A stretch of DNA of 64,000 nucleotides from assembly GCA_004143945.1 (NCBI GenBank), contig SEHB01000002.1, positions 248,001-312,000 on the forward strand. Direction: 5' to 3'. Made by a program: the position numbers and the translations under genes. Origin of the DNA: Lysobacteraceae bacterium (GTDB lineage: Bacteria; Pseudomonadota; Gammaproteobacteria; Xanthomonadales; Rhodanobacteraceae). Below are positions 45,100 through 54,660 of the stretch, piece by piece; positions within the stretch are counted from its first letter, which is position 1, and every line of letters starts with the position of its first letter. Below the pieces are notes generated by a model. The model had not been told where the DNA came from and ran no database searches. It saw only the letters and a program-made list of their open reading frames with translations.

Positions 45100-47556
45100 A
45101 TGGCCACCAGATCAACGAACGTGTGCGCGCTGCTCGCGGCGTTGGCAATGCTGGTCCTGGCCGGACCTGGACAGGCCGAGGCACCGGTCGTTGGTCCGCA
45201 ATGGACCGCGCCGTTCTGGCGCGACGTGCCGGCGCAGGACGGAATCGCGCCGAGCGAAGCGCCGACATGGCAGCACCTGCCGGATGGTTCGACCGCGCTG
45301 TTCACGACGCCCGGCGGACTCTGGTTTCGGCGCTTCGCTCCCGACGGCATCGTCGCCGCATTCGCGCGCCTGACGCCGCAGCAGGCCGGCATCCCCGCGA
45401 GTGACCTTGGCCATGTCCGGATCGGAACCGATCCGATCGATGGGGGCTTCCATCTGCTGGTCAACGCCGGCGCACAATCGTCAGGGTGCTGGCTCGTGCA
45501 TGTGGACGCCGGGTTCCGCATGCGATGGACGGTCGCGGCGCCCGGCAACTCGACCTCCCCGCAGGGCTGCCTGGGGTTCCACGTGCTGCAGGACGGGTCG
45601 ATGTTCGTGCTGCAATCGTCGACGCTCGCGCGGCTCGGCCGCGACGGGCAGACGCTTTGGGTGCGCGGACAGCCGGAGAGCAGTGATGTGCGTGCCAACG
45701 CCTTCGCGGTCGATGCGAACGATGTCGCGTGGGTCGTGGGCCGCGGCGGCAACGAGGCAGCCGTCACGCGCTACAGCGCGGCGGGGGAGCTGCTTTCTTC
45801 CGATACGCTCCTCTGCGGCACCTGCGTCGCCAGCGTCGCCGACGCGATCGATGTCCTTCCGAACGGCGATGTGCTGGTCGGCGGTCGCTCGGGCAGTTTC
45901 CAGCCCGGCTTGCTGGTTCGCTACGACAGCTCCGGCGCGCGCCGCCTGTGGGTCGACACCGAGATCGACGTGGGTTACTCGCGCATCACGCACGATGATG
46001 ACGGCGCCGTGTACGTCGGCGTGCACACGCCGTATGGATCGCACGAGATCCGGCGCGTCGATCCCGTTTCGGGAATGGTGCAGTGGAACGTGGAGGCGGA
46101 TGGGTTCGGCGCGGCCGCACACGGCATCATCACGCTCGAGCGCCGGGCCACGGGCCTCTTTGCGAACGCGATCGATGCGGCCGGTGCGACGACCTGGTCC
46201 ACGCTGTTGTCGCCGTACCCGACCGCGACGTTCAGTCGTCCGTTCGCTGGAGAGGGCGGTGGCGTGGAGCTGCTCGTGCGCGAGCCCGAAGCCTCGTCGA
46301 CACCCGCGTGCGGGAACTCGCCGCGACTGCTGCGGCTGGATGCCTCCGGCGTGATCACTGGCGAGTTGCAGGCGTGCACCCAGCCCGTGGCGAAGGACCT
46401 GTGGGATATCGATGCACTGCCGGGTGTAGGCGCCCTGGCCAGCATCGGATCCGAGCTGGTGGCCTTCGATCCGGTCGGAGACGAACGCTGGCGCGTCGTG
46501 GCCTGCGCGAGTTGTCTGGAAACTTCGGCTCATCACTGGCAAGTCAGTGCGCTGACCGCCGATGGCGGCGCCTGGGCCGTGCGTTCGTTGCACGGGAAGG
46601 ATGGGATCACGACCACGCTCGAGCGGATTACACCTGACGGGCACATCGCTTTCACGGTGCCGGCGGTGGGTGGGGTCTGGGGTGCATGGGGCCATTCCGC
46701 AATGCGCCTGTTCATCGAGCACGATCGGGTCATCGCGTTGACCGCTGGCACGCGACGCTTGGTTTGGCAGTCCGTCGGCCTCGACGGCAGCCCTCTCGGC
46801 ACGCACGATATTTCGATGCCAGACGACAACTTCGATATCCGCAGTGCGCGACTGAATGCGGACGGCAGTGTCACCGTCGTCGCGCTCGGCGAGATCTTCT
46901 GCGGCGTCGGCTGCAATCCGTTCCACCTGAGCTTCCGTCGCATCGCGCCGGACGGTGCGCTTTCGTGGGGACACGATTTCTACTACGTGGATTGGCCCGC
47001 GATGCCGATGCCGGATGGCGGCGCGATGATGGTGCTGCCTGATTCCGACTCCGGGGCGGACCTGGTGATGCAACGCTTCGATTGGCAGGGGTGGGCGCTG
47101 GCCCCGGTCCCGCTGGCTGGCGTGACGCCCAACAGCCGTCCCGTGTCCGTGTCCGGCCCGATCGATGGGCGTTGGTTGCTGCACACCCTGGCCTACGACG
47201 ATTCGGAGCAGGCACTCTGGAGCATCGGCGAAGACGGTGAGGTGGGCGCGGCGCGAATGGAATCGTGGAATGCGCCGCACGCGTTCGGCAGCAGCGGCTA
47301 CCTGGTACCGACAGCGACGCCTGCGGGGGTGCGCATGCAGCTACTCGACCCGCTGACGCTGCAGGAGCGCGCGATCCTGCCCTTCGGATCGAGCGGGGAC
47401 GAAGACTTCGACTACGGACCCTGGCACTGGCGCATGCTCGAAGACGGCAGCGTTTACGGAACATGGCTGTCGCCGGACAACCGTACCGGGCTTGCGCGCT
47501 ATGCGCTGCCCTGGGGTGCACCGCAGGATCGGATGTTCCGCAATGGCTTCGAATGA
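45100..47556 (+). CDS. Secreted propeller-like protein, paralog A, RNGFE C-terminus
   Basis: An 818-residue protein with signal peptide NVCALLAALAMLVLAGPGQA, then repeated short blades: LARLGRDGQTLWVRGQ, RYSAAGELLSSDTLLCG, RRVDPVSGMVQWNVEADG and FDPVGDERWRVVACA, each a strand with (F/R)xxDG followed by W(R/T). This suggests a beta-propeller of the PQQ/NHL type, perhaps two domains. Cys pairs (CGTC, CASC, CGVGC) could be disulfides. The end is PQDRMFRNGFE. The next gene (47605-50082) is a tandem paralog, 48 bp away. No catalytic site seen. Function unknown, probably extracellular. Confidence 0.82.
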   Translation: MATRSTNVCALLAALAMLVLAGPGQAEAPVVGPQWTAPFWRDVPAQDGIAPSEAPTWQHLPDGSTALFTTPGGLWFRRFAPDGIVAAFARLTPQQAGIPASDLGHVRIGTDPIDGGFHLLVNAGAQSSGCWLVHVDAGFRMRWTVAAPGNSTSPQGCLGFHVLQDGSMFVLQSSTLARLGRDGQTLWVRGQPESSDVRANAFAVDANDVAWVVGRGGNEAAVTRYSAAGELLSSDTLLCGTCVASVADAIDVLPNGDVLVGGRSGSFQPGLLVRYDSSGARRLWVDTEIDVGYSRITHDDDGAVYVGVHTPYGSHEIRRVDPVSGMVQWNVEADGFGAAAHGIITLERRATGLFANAIDAAGATTWSTLLSPYPTATFSRPFAGEGGGVELLVREPEASSTPACGNSPRLLRLDASGVITGELQACTQPVAKDLWDIDALPGVGALASIGSELVAFDPVGDERWRVVACASCLETSAHHWQVSALTADGGAWAVRSLHGKDGITTTLERITPDGHIAFTVPAVGGVWGAWGHSAMRLFIEHDRVIALTAGTRRLVWQSVGLDGSPLGTHDISMPDDNFDIRSARLNADGSVTVVALGEIFCGVGCNPFHLSFRRIAPDGALSWGHDFYYVDWPAMPMPDGGAMMVLPDSDSGADLVMQRFDWQGWALAPVPLAGVTPNSRPVSVSGPIDGRWLLHTLAYDDSEQALWSIGEDGEVGAARMESWNAPHAFGSSGYLVPTATPAGVRMQLLDPLTLQERAILPFGSSGDEDFDYGPWHWRMLEDGSVYGTWLSPDNRTGLARYALPWGAPQDRMFRNGFE

Positions 47557-47604
47557 CGCGACAAGGCGGCTGATCGCGCATCTGCATCGCGTGCGGCGCG
47601 TGCG

Positions 47605-50082
47605 ATGACAGCGTCCCGCTTCGCTGCAACGCACCGACTCGCGCGCACATCTGCGATGTGCTTGCGCATGTGGCGGTCGCTTGTCGCTGCCTTGGCCACG
47701 CCGCTCGCCCTGCAGCCTGTGCACGCGGGCGAGCCCCCGCGCATCGGCCCGCAATGGGTGACGTCATTCTGGCGCGAAGTCATCGCCCGGGACGACCTCG
47801 CATCCGCAGACAGCCGCTCGTGGTTCCGCACCGAGGACGGTGGCGCCGTCGTTGTGACGCTCGACCGTAACCTGCTGATGCGCCGGTTCTCTGCCGACGG
47901 CAGCGTGCGCCAGGCGCAATGGCTGCGGCCGCAGGAGATCGGTCTCGGTGAAGGCATCGATCGCGTGGCGGTGGCGGCCGATCCTTCCGCGGCCGGGTTC
48001 TACATGCTGGTCCGCTCGCACCATTGCCGGCTAGTGCGCACTTCGCCGGAGTTCAGGCCGCGCTGGTCGGTGCCGGTTCCCGCGCTCGTGTCCGATTCGG
48101 AGTCGTGCGAGGACTTGCACGTGCTGCCCGACGGTTCGGTGCTGACTTTGCGCACGTCGACGCTTGCGCGCATCCGCGCCGATGGCACCGTCGCCTGGAC
48201 CGCGCGCGGCGGCCATGCATTCGTCGTCGATGCGCAGCACGTGGCCTGGGTGGCCGGTCGCGGTGAAGGCGCGACGAGCACGAGTGCGGCCGTCTCGCGC
48301 TTCGATCTCGATGGCCAGCTGCTGTCGAGGGACGAGTTCCTTTGCGCGAACTGCAGCGCGAGCACGGCGCTCGCGATCGACGCGTTGCCCGGCGGCGACG
48401 TGATGGTCGGCGGAGGCTCGGGTTATCTCGAGCCAGGATTCCTCGCGCGCTACGACGCGAGCGGCATGCGCAGGCTCTGGATCGACAGCGATGTCGGCGT
48501 GCGCTATTCGCGTGTCGTCCACGACCTCGAGGGATCGGTCTACGTGATGGCCGAGAGCGAGGGCCAGGCGAGCCGCGTGCGTCGCGTCGATGCGGTCTCG
48601 GGCTTGGTCCAGTGGGAAGTCCCCGCGAACGACGTCGTCGCGTTGCCGGACGGCATCGCGGTGATCCGCCGCTCGGCATCGGGCGTGCTGGCGGTCGGCG
48701 TCGGCCCCGCGGGCCAGACGCGCTGGACCTCGACCGTATCGACTCATGCAGGCGCAAGCGTCAGTCGTCCGTCCGCCCGCGACGGCGAGTTCGACCTGCT
48801 CGTGCAGGAACCCGTCCGCCTGTCTCCCGCCTGCGGCACTGCACCTCGACTGCTGTCGTTCGATCTGGACGGGAAGCCTGGCGCGGCGATGCGCGCATGC
48901 ACGATGCCGCTGTTGCGATCGGTGCTCGCGTTCGACTTCGCACCGTCACTCGGCGTGCTCGCGCGCCTCGAGACCGAACTCGTGAGGCTCGATGACGGCG
49001 GCGCGGAACGCTGGCGCGCGAGCACCTGCAACCCTTGCAGCGGCACGTCGAGTGACGATGCCTGGGCCGCCGGCGTGCTCGCACCCGACGGCGGTGGCTG
49101 GGGTGTGCGCGTGCCCGGGCGACCGCTCGCAAGCGCGGATCGGCGCCCGTCGATCGAACGCATCCATGCCGATGGCACGTCCGCATTCTCGATTCCGATC
49201 GAACCGGCGACGTCGAACGAGCCGTCCACGCGCGTGTTCGCGATGCCGGATCGTGCGCTCGTGCTGGTGGCCGCGACGCAGCGCCTGGTCTGGCGCTCGG
49301 TCGGCGACGCTGGCGAGGTGCTCGGGCTGCACGAGCATCCGATGGCTGACGATGCGTTCGAGATCCTCGCAGCGCAAGCGCATGCCGACGGCAGCGTTTC
49401 AGTGATCGCGTCGGGCGAGACGCCCTGCTACGGCGGGTGCACGCCGTTCACGCTGAGCGTGCTGCGCATCGCGCCGGACGGGCAGCTCGCATGGCGCCAC
49501 GATTTCCCCGACGCGCACTGGAAGGCGGCACTCGCGCCGGATGGCACGAGCATGCTGGTTTCGCCGGGCGACCACGACGGCGACCCGCTGTTGCTGCGAC
49601 GCATCGATGCCGATGGCACCCTCGCCGCGCCCATGCCGCTGGGCGGCGTGCCGCCGTTGCACTTCGCGATCTTCTTCGTGGGTCCCGCATCCGGCCAGTG
49701 GTTGTTGACGACCGGTGGAGCCGAGCCGTGGGAACTGGCGCTATGGAGCCTCGACGAACAGGGCGAGGTCTCGGCCGCGCGCTTCGACCTGCCCGAGGAG
49801 TCACGCGGGTACGGCGAGGACGGCTTCGTGTTTTCGGTCGTGCACGATGAGGGGCCGCGCATGCATCTGCTGGATCCGCGCAGCCTCGCGCCACGCGTGC
49901 AGTTCCCGCATGGAGGCGGCGAGCCGTACGGCACCGAGGTGTTGCCGTGGGACTGGCGTCAATTGCCGGACGGTACGGCCTACAGTTCGTGGACGCTGCC
50001 CGGCTACACGCTTGGTCTTGCGCGCTATGCATTGCCCTGGGGCGTGCCGCAGGACCGGCTGTTCCGCAATGGCTTCGAGTGA
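47605..50082 (+). CDS. Secreted propeller-like protein, paralog B, RNGFE C-terminus
   Basis: An 825-residue paralog of the previous protein: shared plan includes IGPQWVTSFWREV at the N-terminus, FLCANCSASTALAIDALPGG, RRLWIDSDVGVRYSRVVHD, GLVQWEVPAND, RLVWRSVGDAGEVLGLHEHP and the end ALPWGVPQDRLFRNGFE, nearly identical to the neighbour. The signal peptide is WRSLVAALATPLALQPVHA. Start at 47605 gives a long n-region; ATG at 47656 or 47668 would give a more usual length. It follows its paralog with 48 bp between them, so they are probably one transcription unit. Function unknown. Confidence 0.82.
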   Translation: MTASRFAATHRLARTSAMCLRMWRSLVAALATPLALQPVHAGEPPRIGPQWVTSFWREVIARDDLASADSRSWFRTEDGGAVVVTLDRNLLMRRFSADGSVRQAQWLRPQEIGLGEGIDRVAVAADPSAAGFYMLVRSHHCRLVRTSPEFRPRWSVPVPALVSDSESCEDLHVLPDGSVLTLRTSTLARIRADGTVAWTARGGHAFVVDAQHVAWVAGRGEGATSTSAAVSRFDLDGQLLSRDEFLCANCSASTALAIDALPGGDVMVGGGSGYLEPGFLARYDASGMRRLWIDSDVGVRYSRVVHDLEGSVYVMAESEGQASRVRRVDAVSGLVQWEVPANDVVALPDGIAVIRRSASGVLAVGVGPAGQTRWTSTVSTHAGASVSRPSARDGEFDLLVQEPVRLSPACGTAPRLLSFDLDGKPGAAMRACTMPLLRSVLAFDFAPSLGVLARLETELVRLDDGGAERWRASTCNPCSGTSSDDAWAAGVLAPDGGGWGVRVPGRPLASADRRPSIERIHADGTSAFSIPIEPATSNEPSTRVFAMPDRALVLVAATQRLVWRSVGDAGEVLGLHEHPMADDAFEILAAQAHADGSVSVIASGETPCYGGCTPFTLSVLRIAPDGQLAWRHDFPDAHWKAALAPDGTSMLVSPGDHDGDPLLLRRIDADGTLAAPMPLGGVPPLHFAIFFVGPASGQWLLTTGGAEPWELALWSLDEQGEVSAARFDLPEESRGYGEDGFVFSVVHDEGPRMHLLDPRSLAPRVQFPHGGGEPYGTEVLPWDWRQLPDGTAYSSWTLPGYTLGLARYALPWGVPQDRLFRNGFE

Positions 50083-50122
50083 AACGTGCGCCACGGCGAT
50101 CGCGGCCTGAACCAGGCGCTGC

Positions 50123-50149
50123 GCCTTCCCCCGCCCCGCGGGGGAAGGC
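50123..50149. terminator. Hairpin between convergent genes
   Basis: A 12-bp stem, GCCTTCCCCCGC with GCGGGGGAAGGC, and a 3-nt loop, lies between the stop of the propeller gene and the stop of icd. There is no T-run on either side. It probably ends transcripts from both sides. Confidence 0.6.
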
Positions 50150-50158
50150 ATGCAGGCG

Positions 50159-51418
<1,260 letters not shown>

Positions 51419-51601
51419 CGGGATCTCCGGGTGGACGGAACACGCGGCCGCGAGGCGGCAGTCGCCCATTGTCGCGCGTTCGCGCCATTTCATGAAGCCG
51501 ACGCGTTCGCTGCAGCGCAAGATCGCGGCCGCGGCGCGCGTGGTAACGTTCCGCCCGTCCTGTCGGCCGCTGGAGGGCCGGCGCAGCACGGGGTTGTGGC
51601 G

Positions 51602-52546
51602 ATGCGCATCGGCATCGTGGTGGATTCGGCCTGCGATCTTCCCGATCGCTTCCTCGCGGCGCATGCGATCACGGTGCTGCCGATCGTGGTGCGGCTCGAT
51701 GACCAGACCCTCGTCGACGACCGCGATCCTTCGACCTGGCGTCGCTTCCTCGACGACAAGCTCGGCGCGCGCGGCCATGACGCCGAGACCGAGCCCTACA
51801 CGGTCGAGCAGGTGCGCGACCTGTTCCTCGGCAAGCTCGTGATCGATTACGACTGCGTGTTCTGCCTGACGATCACTTCGACGCGCAGCCCGATCCACGC
51901 GCATGCGAGCCAGGCGAGCTTCGCGATCCTCAAGGATTACCGTCCGATCCGCCGCGACGCGGGCGTGACCGGGCCGTTCCTGATGCGCGTGATCGACACC
52001 GGCAACCTGTTCGCCGCGCAGGGCGTGACTGCCGTGGAAGCGGTGCGCCTGCGCGAAGCGGGCCAGAATCCCGGCCAGATGCGCGAGCGGCTCGAGTTCC
52101 TCGCGCGCAACACCTGGGGCTACATGCTGCCGCGCGACCTCTACTACCTGCGTGCCCGCGCGCAGAAGAAGGGCGACCGCAGCGTCGGCTGGGTCAGCGC
52201 GGCGCTCGGCACCGCGCTCGACATCAAGCCGCTGCTGCGCGGGCACTGCGGCGAAACCGGGCCGGTCGCGAAGGTGCGCGGATTCGAGCAGGGTGCGGAG
52301 ATGCTGTTCAACGCGACCGCGCGGCGCGTGCGCGCAGGCCTGCTCGCGCCGACCTTGTGCGTGAGCTACGGCGGCGACCTGTCCGAACTCGCCGCACTGC
52401 CGGGCTACGCGTCGCTGCTCGCGACCTGCGCCGAACACGGCATCGAGGTGTTCGAATCACCGATGAGCATCACCGGCATGATCAATGTCGGTACCGGCGC
52501 GATCACGCTCGGATTCGCGGCGGAGGAACACGAGTTCGCGGCGTGA
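51602..52546 (+). CDS. DegV family fatty-acid-binding protein
   Basis: A 314-residue cytoplasmic protein: [19 protein letters not shown] is the DegV N-terminal signature, [19 protein letters not shown] the central region, and [17 protein letters not shown] the C-terminal ligand region. DegV proteins bind fatty acids and partner with FakA-type kinases in Firmicutes; in proteobacteria the role is unclear. No FakA partner is nearby. An ATG at 51602 is the natural start. Confidence 0.92.
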   Translation: MRIGIVVDSACDLPDRFLAAHAITVLPIVVRLDDQTLVDDRDPSTWRRFLDDKLGARGHDAETEPYTVEQVRDLFLGKLVIDYDCVFCLTITSTRSPIHAHASQASFAILKDYRPIRRDAGVTGPFLMRVIDTGNLFAAQGVTAVEAVRLREAGQNPGQMRERLEFLARNTWGYMLPRDLYYLRARAQKKGDRSVGWVSAALGTALDIKPLLRGHCGETGPVAKVRGFEQGAEMLFNATARRVRAGLLAPTLCVSYGGDLSELAALPGYASLLATCAEHGIEVFESPMSITGMINVGTGAITLGFAAEEHEFAA

Positions 52547-52574
52547 CGCGTCCAATACCGGGCAGACGCAGAAG

Positions 52575-52641
52575 ACTGAAACACGAAGCACGCGAAGAAC
52601 GGCGAACAGATTGAAACACGGAGCGTACCGAGCACATGGAG
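52575..52641. repeat. Two direct copies of the GAAACACGGAGC-type repeat
   Basis: Copies start at about 52575 (ACTGAAACACGAAGCACGCG) and 52610 (ATTGAAACACGGAGCGTACC). The pattern matches the arms of the element at 21043-21255. They follow the degV stop and precede the terminator of the lipoprotein gene. Confidence 0.6.
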
Positions 52642-52725
52642 ACGGCGACGAGATCGAGCTCCCCTGTTTGAAGTCTGCTCTCGGTTTGCTACGTGCTTCA
52701 GGCTTTGCTTCGCCCCCACGTCGGC

Positions 52726-52755
52726 AAAAAAGAAGCGCGGATTGCTCCGCGCTTC
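52726..52755 (-). terminator. Intrinsic terminator of the lipoprotein gene
   Basis: On the minus strand GAAGCGCGGA pairs perfectly with TCCGCGCTTC around GCAA, followed by a run of six or more T. It lies about 30 bp after the stop at 52786. Confidence 0.92.
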
Positions 52756-52785
52756 CGGGGGTGCATCGCTCGCGTGCGCGATCGG

Positions 52786-53283
52786 TTACTTCACGCTGAA
52801 GTCCTTGCTCGCGACCGGGCGGCCATCGAGCGAGATCTCCACCTTGTAGTTGCCGGCGGGCCAGCCGTCGGGCTTGCTGATGTGGAACGTCGTCACCGCC
52901 GGGCCGCTCGGCGCGATCGTCTGGCTCGACTCGTTGACGGTCTGGCCGTCCTGGTAGGTCCACTTCGCATTGAGCACTGCGTTCGACGCGCTGCCGGTCG
53001 TCGAGACCGCTGCGTAGATCGTGTCCTGCGGCGTGAACGAGGTCGCCGCCGTCGTCACGCGCTGGTCGGCGCCGACCGCGTTGCCGAGGTCGACCGAAGC
53101 CACGGAGACCGGCGCGGGCGCGGGGACTGGGGCCGGCGTCGTCACCGGCGGCGGCGTGCTGGTGGTGGTCGGCGGCGTCGAGGTCGGCGGAGCCGTGTGT
53201 TCCTCGTTCTTGCCGCACGCGGAGAGCGCGAGCGCGCCGGCCATCACGGCGATCAGGCTGTATTGCGGGCGTAGCTTCGTCAT
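52786..53283 (-). CDS. Lipoprotein with a Thr/Pro-rich linker, unknown function
   Basis: A 165-residue protein with signal peptide LIAVMAGALALSACGKN, where the lipobox is LSAC and the Cys is the lipid anchor. A Thr/Pro-rich linker (residues about 28-60) follows, then about 100 residues of beta-rich domain: TIYAAVSTTGSASNAVLNAKW, SQTIAPSGPAVTTFHISK, NYKVEISLDGRPVASKDF. No enzyme motif. The second ATG (53283, MTKLRPQ) is preferred because it lies 8 nt after GGAGG, while the first (53289) is only 2 nt away. Likely outer-membrane attached. Confidence 0.82.
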   Translation of the reverse strand: MTKLRPQYSLIAVMAGALALSACGKNEEHTAPPTSTPPTTTSTPPPVTTPAPVPAPAPVSVASVDLGNAVGADQRVTTAATSFTPQDTIYAAVSTTGSASNAVLNAKWTYQDGQTVNESSQTIAPSGPAVTTFHISKPDGWPAGNYKVEISLDGRPVASKDFSVK

Positions 53284-53302
53284 CGTCATACCCTCCGTTG
53301 CG

Positions 53303-53635
53303 TCAATCGTTGGAATCGGTGTCGGCCGGGATCTTCAGCACCTGGCCGGGCTTGATCAGGTCCGGATCGTCGAGCTGGTCGCGGTTGGCCTCGAAGATCG
53401 CGCGCCAGCGGTTCGCATTGCCGTATTCGCGCTTGGCGATCTTCGACAGGCTGTCGCCCTTCACGACGGTGTAGGTCTTCTGCTGGTGGACTTCGGTGTC
53501 GGTGATCGTCGGCGCCGTCGATGCGGTGCCGGAGCGCACGTTGCCGAAGTCGGCCTTCGGCGCGGCGGGTGGAGCGGACGAGCGGGCGCCGCCCTGCACG
53601 TTCGAGAAGTCCGGCTTCTTCGGCTCGTTTGCCAT
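53303..53635 (-). CDS. LysM domain protein with DFxNV N-terminal repeats
   Basis: A 110-residue protein with an N-terminal tail of two copies of a (P/A)DFxNVxxG motif (PDFSNVQGG, ADFGNVRSG), then a LysM domain: TYTVVKGDSLSKIAKREYG and PDLIKPGQVLKIPAD, which match the YgaU/Kbp LysM arrangement. No signal peptide is seen, so it may be cytoplasmic, as E. coli Kbp is. An AGAGGAGAGG ribosome site precedes the start. It is separated from the lipoprotein gene by about 20 bp on the same strand, so the two may be cotranscribed. Confidence 0.88.
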   Translation of the reverse strand: MANEPKKPDFSNVQGGARSSAPPAAPKADFGNVRSGTASTAPTITDTEVHQQKTYTVVKGDSLSKIAKREYGNANRWRAIFEANRDQLDDPDLIKPGQVLKIPADTDSND

Positions 53636-53717
53636 CGTCCCCTCTCCTCTGTCTGCGGGAACGGCACATTACACCCAGCCCGGCTTAACGGCGAATGAGT
53701 CCCGATGCCTGCCTCGC

Positions 53718-54533
53718 CTACTGCCGCGCGAGTCGCGGATTGCCCACGTCGGCGCCGGCGGTGCCGCGCCAGGGATTGATGTCGAGGCCGCCGCGGCGCG
53801 TGTAACGCGCGTAGACCTCGAGCCGGGTCGGCGCGCACTGGCGCAGCACGTCGCAGAAGATGCGTTCGACGCACTGCTCATGAAAGCCGGCATGGTCGCG
53901 GAACGACACGAGGTAGCGCAGCAGCCCGGCGCGATCGATGCGCGGACCTGCGTAACGCAACTGCACGCTGGCCCAGTCAGGCTGTCCCGTCACCGGGCAG
54001 TTCGACTTCAGCAGATCCGACACGAGGCTCTCCTCGACGACCTCGCCCCCCGAGCGAAGCAGCGCGGAATCGGGTGGCCCATGCGCGTCGATGTCGATTG
54101 CGAGCGTGTCGAGCGTCTCGCCTTCGAGCCGCGCGATCGCGGCGACGCCGGAGAGCGGGGCGAGCGCGACGTCGACGGCGGAGCCGGTCGCGACCGCGAG
54201 GTCGCGTGCGAGTCGCGCGCGCACCTGTTCGACGTCCGCGAAGCGCTCGCGGTTGTACCCATTGAGGTAGAGCTTGAACGACTTCGACTCGATCAGGTTC
54301 GGCGAATGTGCAGGCACGCGGAATTCGCCGAGCGCGACCACCGGCTTGCCGCGCAGGTCGAGCCAGGACAGCTCGTACGCATTCCAGATGTCGACGCCGG
54401 CGAACGGCAACGCCTCGCCGATGCCGAGCTCCGCCCGTCCGGCCGCGCGCGCGATCGGGAACAGCAGCGCCGGGTCGTAATGATCCGGATAGCGCGTGTC
54501 CTTGCCGAGACTCGAGTCGTATGGAGTGGCCAT
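53718..54533 (-). CDS. queF: NADPH-dependent 7-cyano-7-deazaguanine reductase QueF
   Basis: A 271-residue two-domain (type II, bimodular) QueF. It reduces preQ0 to preQ1 in queuosine biosynthesis. [13 protein letters not shown] is the family signature, [17 protein letters not shown] holds catalytic Cys179 and Asp186, and the C-terminal [18 protein letters not shown] matches the E. coli type enzyme. Start [10 protein letters not shown] is clear. No other que gene is nearby. Confidence 0.96.
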   Translation of the reverse strand: MATPYDSSLGKDTRYPDHYDPALLFPIARAAGRAELGIGEALPFAGVDIWNAYELSWLDLRGKPVVALGEFRVPAHSPNLIESKSFKLYLNGYNRERFADVEQVRARLARDLAVATGSAVDVALAPLSGVAAIARLEGETLDTLAIDIDAHGPPDSALLRSGGEVVEESLVSDLLKSNCPVTGQPDWASVQLRYAGPRIDRAGLLRYLVSFRDHAGFHEQCVERIFCDVLRQCAPTRLEVYARYTRRGGLDINPWRGTAGADVGNPRLARQ

Positions 54534-54636
54534 GGCATGTCTGGCTGGAGGGCGGTCACCGCGGGTTGGGCGACGAGTGCGATCGGGAAAGCAGGTGCAG
54601 CGTCCCGGCCCGAGCCGGGACGACCGCTTGCCAATT

Positions 54637-54660
54637 GCCTATTCCCTATTCCCTGCACTC
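54637..54660. repeat. TATTCCCTATTCCCT-type simple repeat
   Basis: CCTATTCCCTATTCCCTG, running into the stop codon of the RND gene, consists of 7-bp AGGGAAT units on the minus strand. It is related to the run at 39617. Confidence 0.6.
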
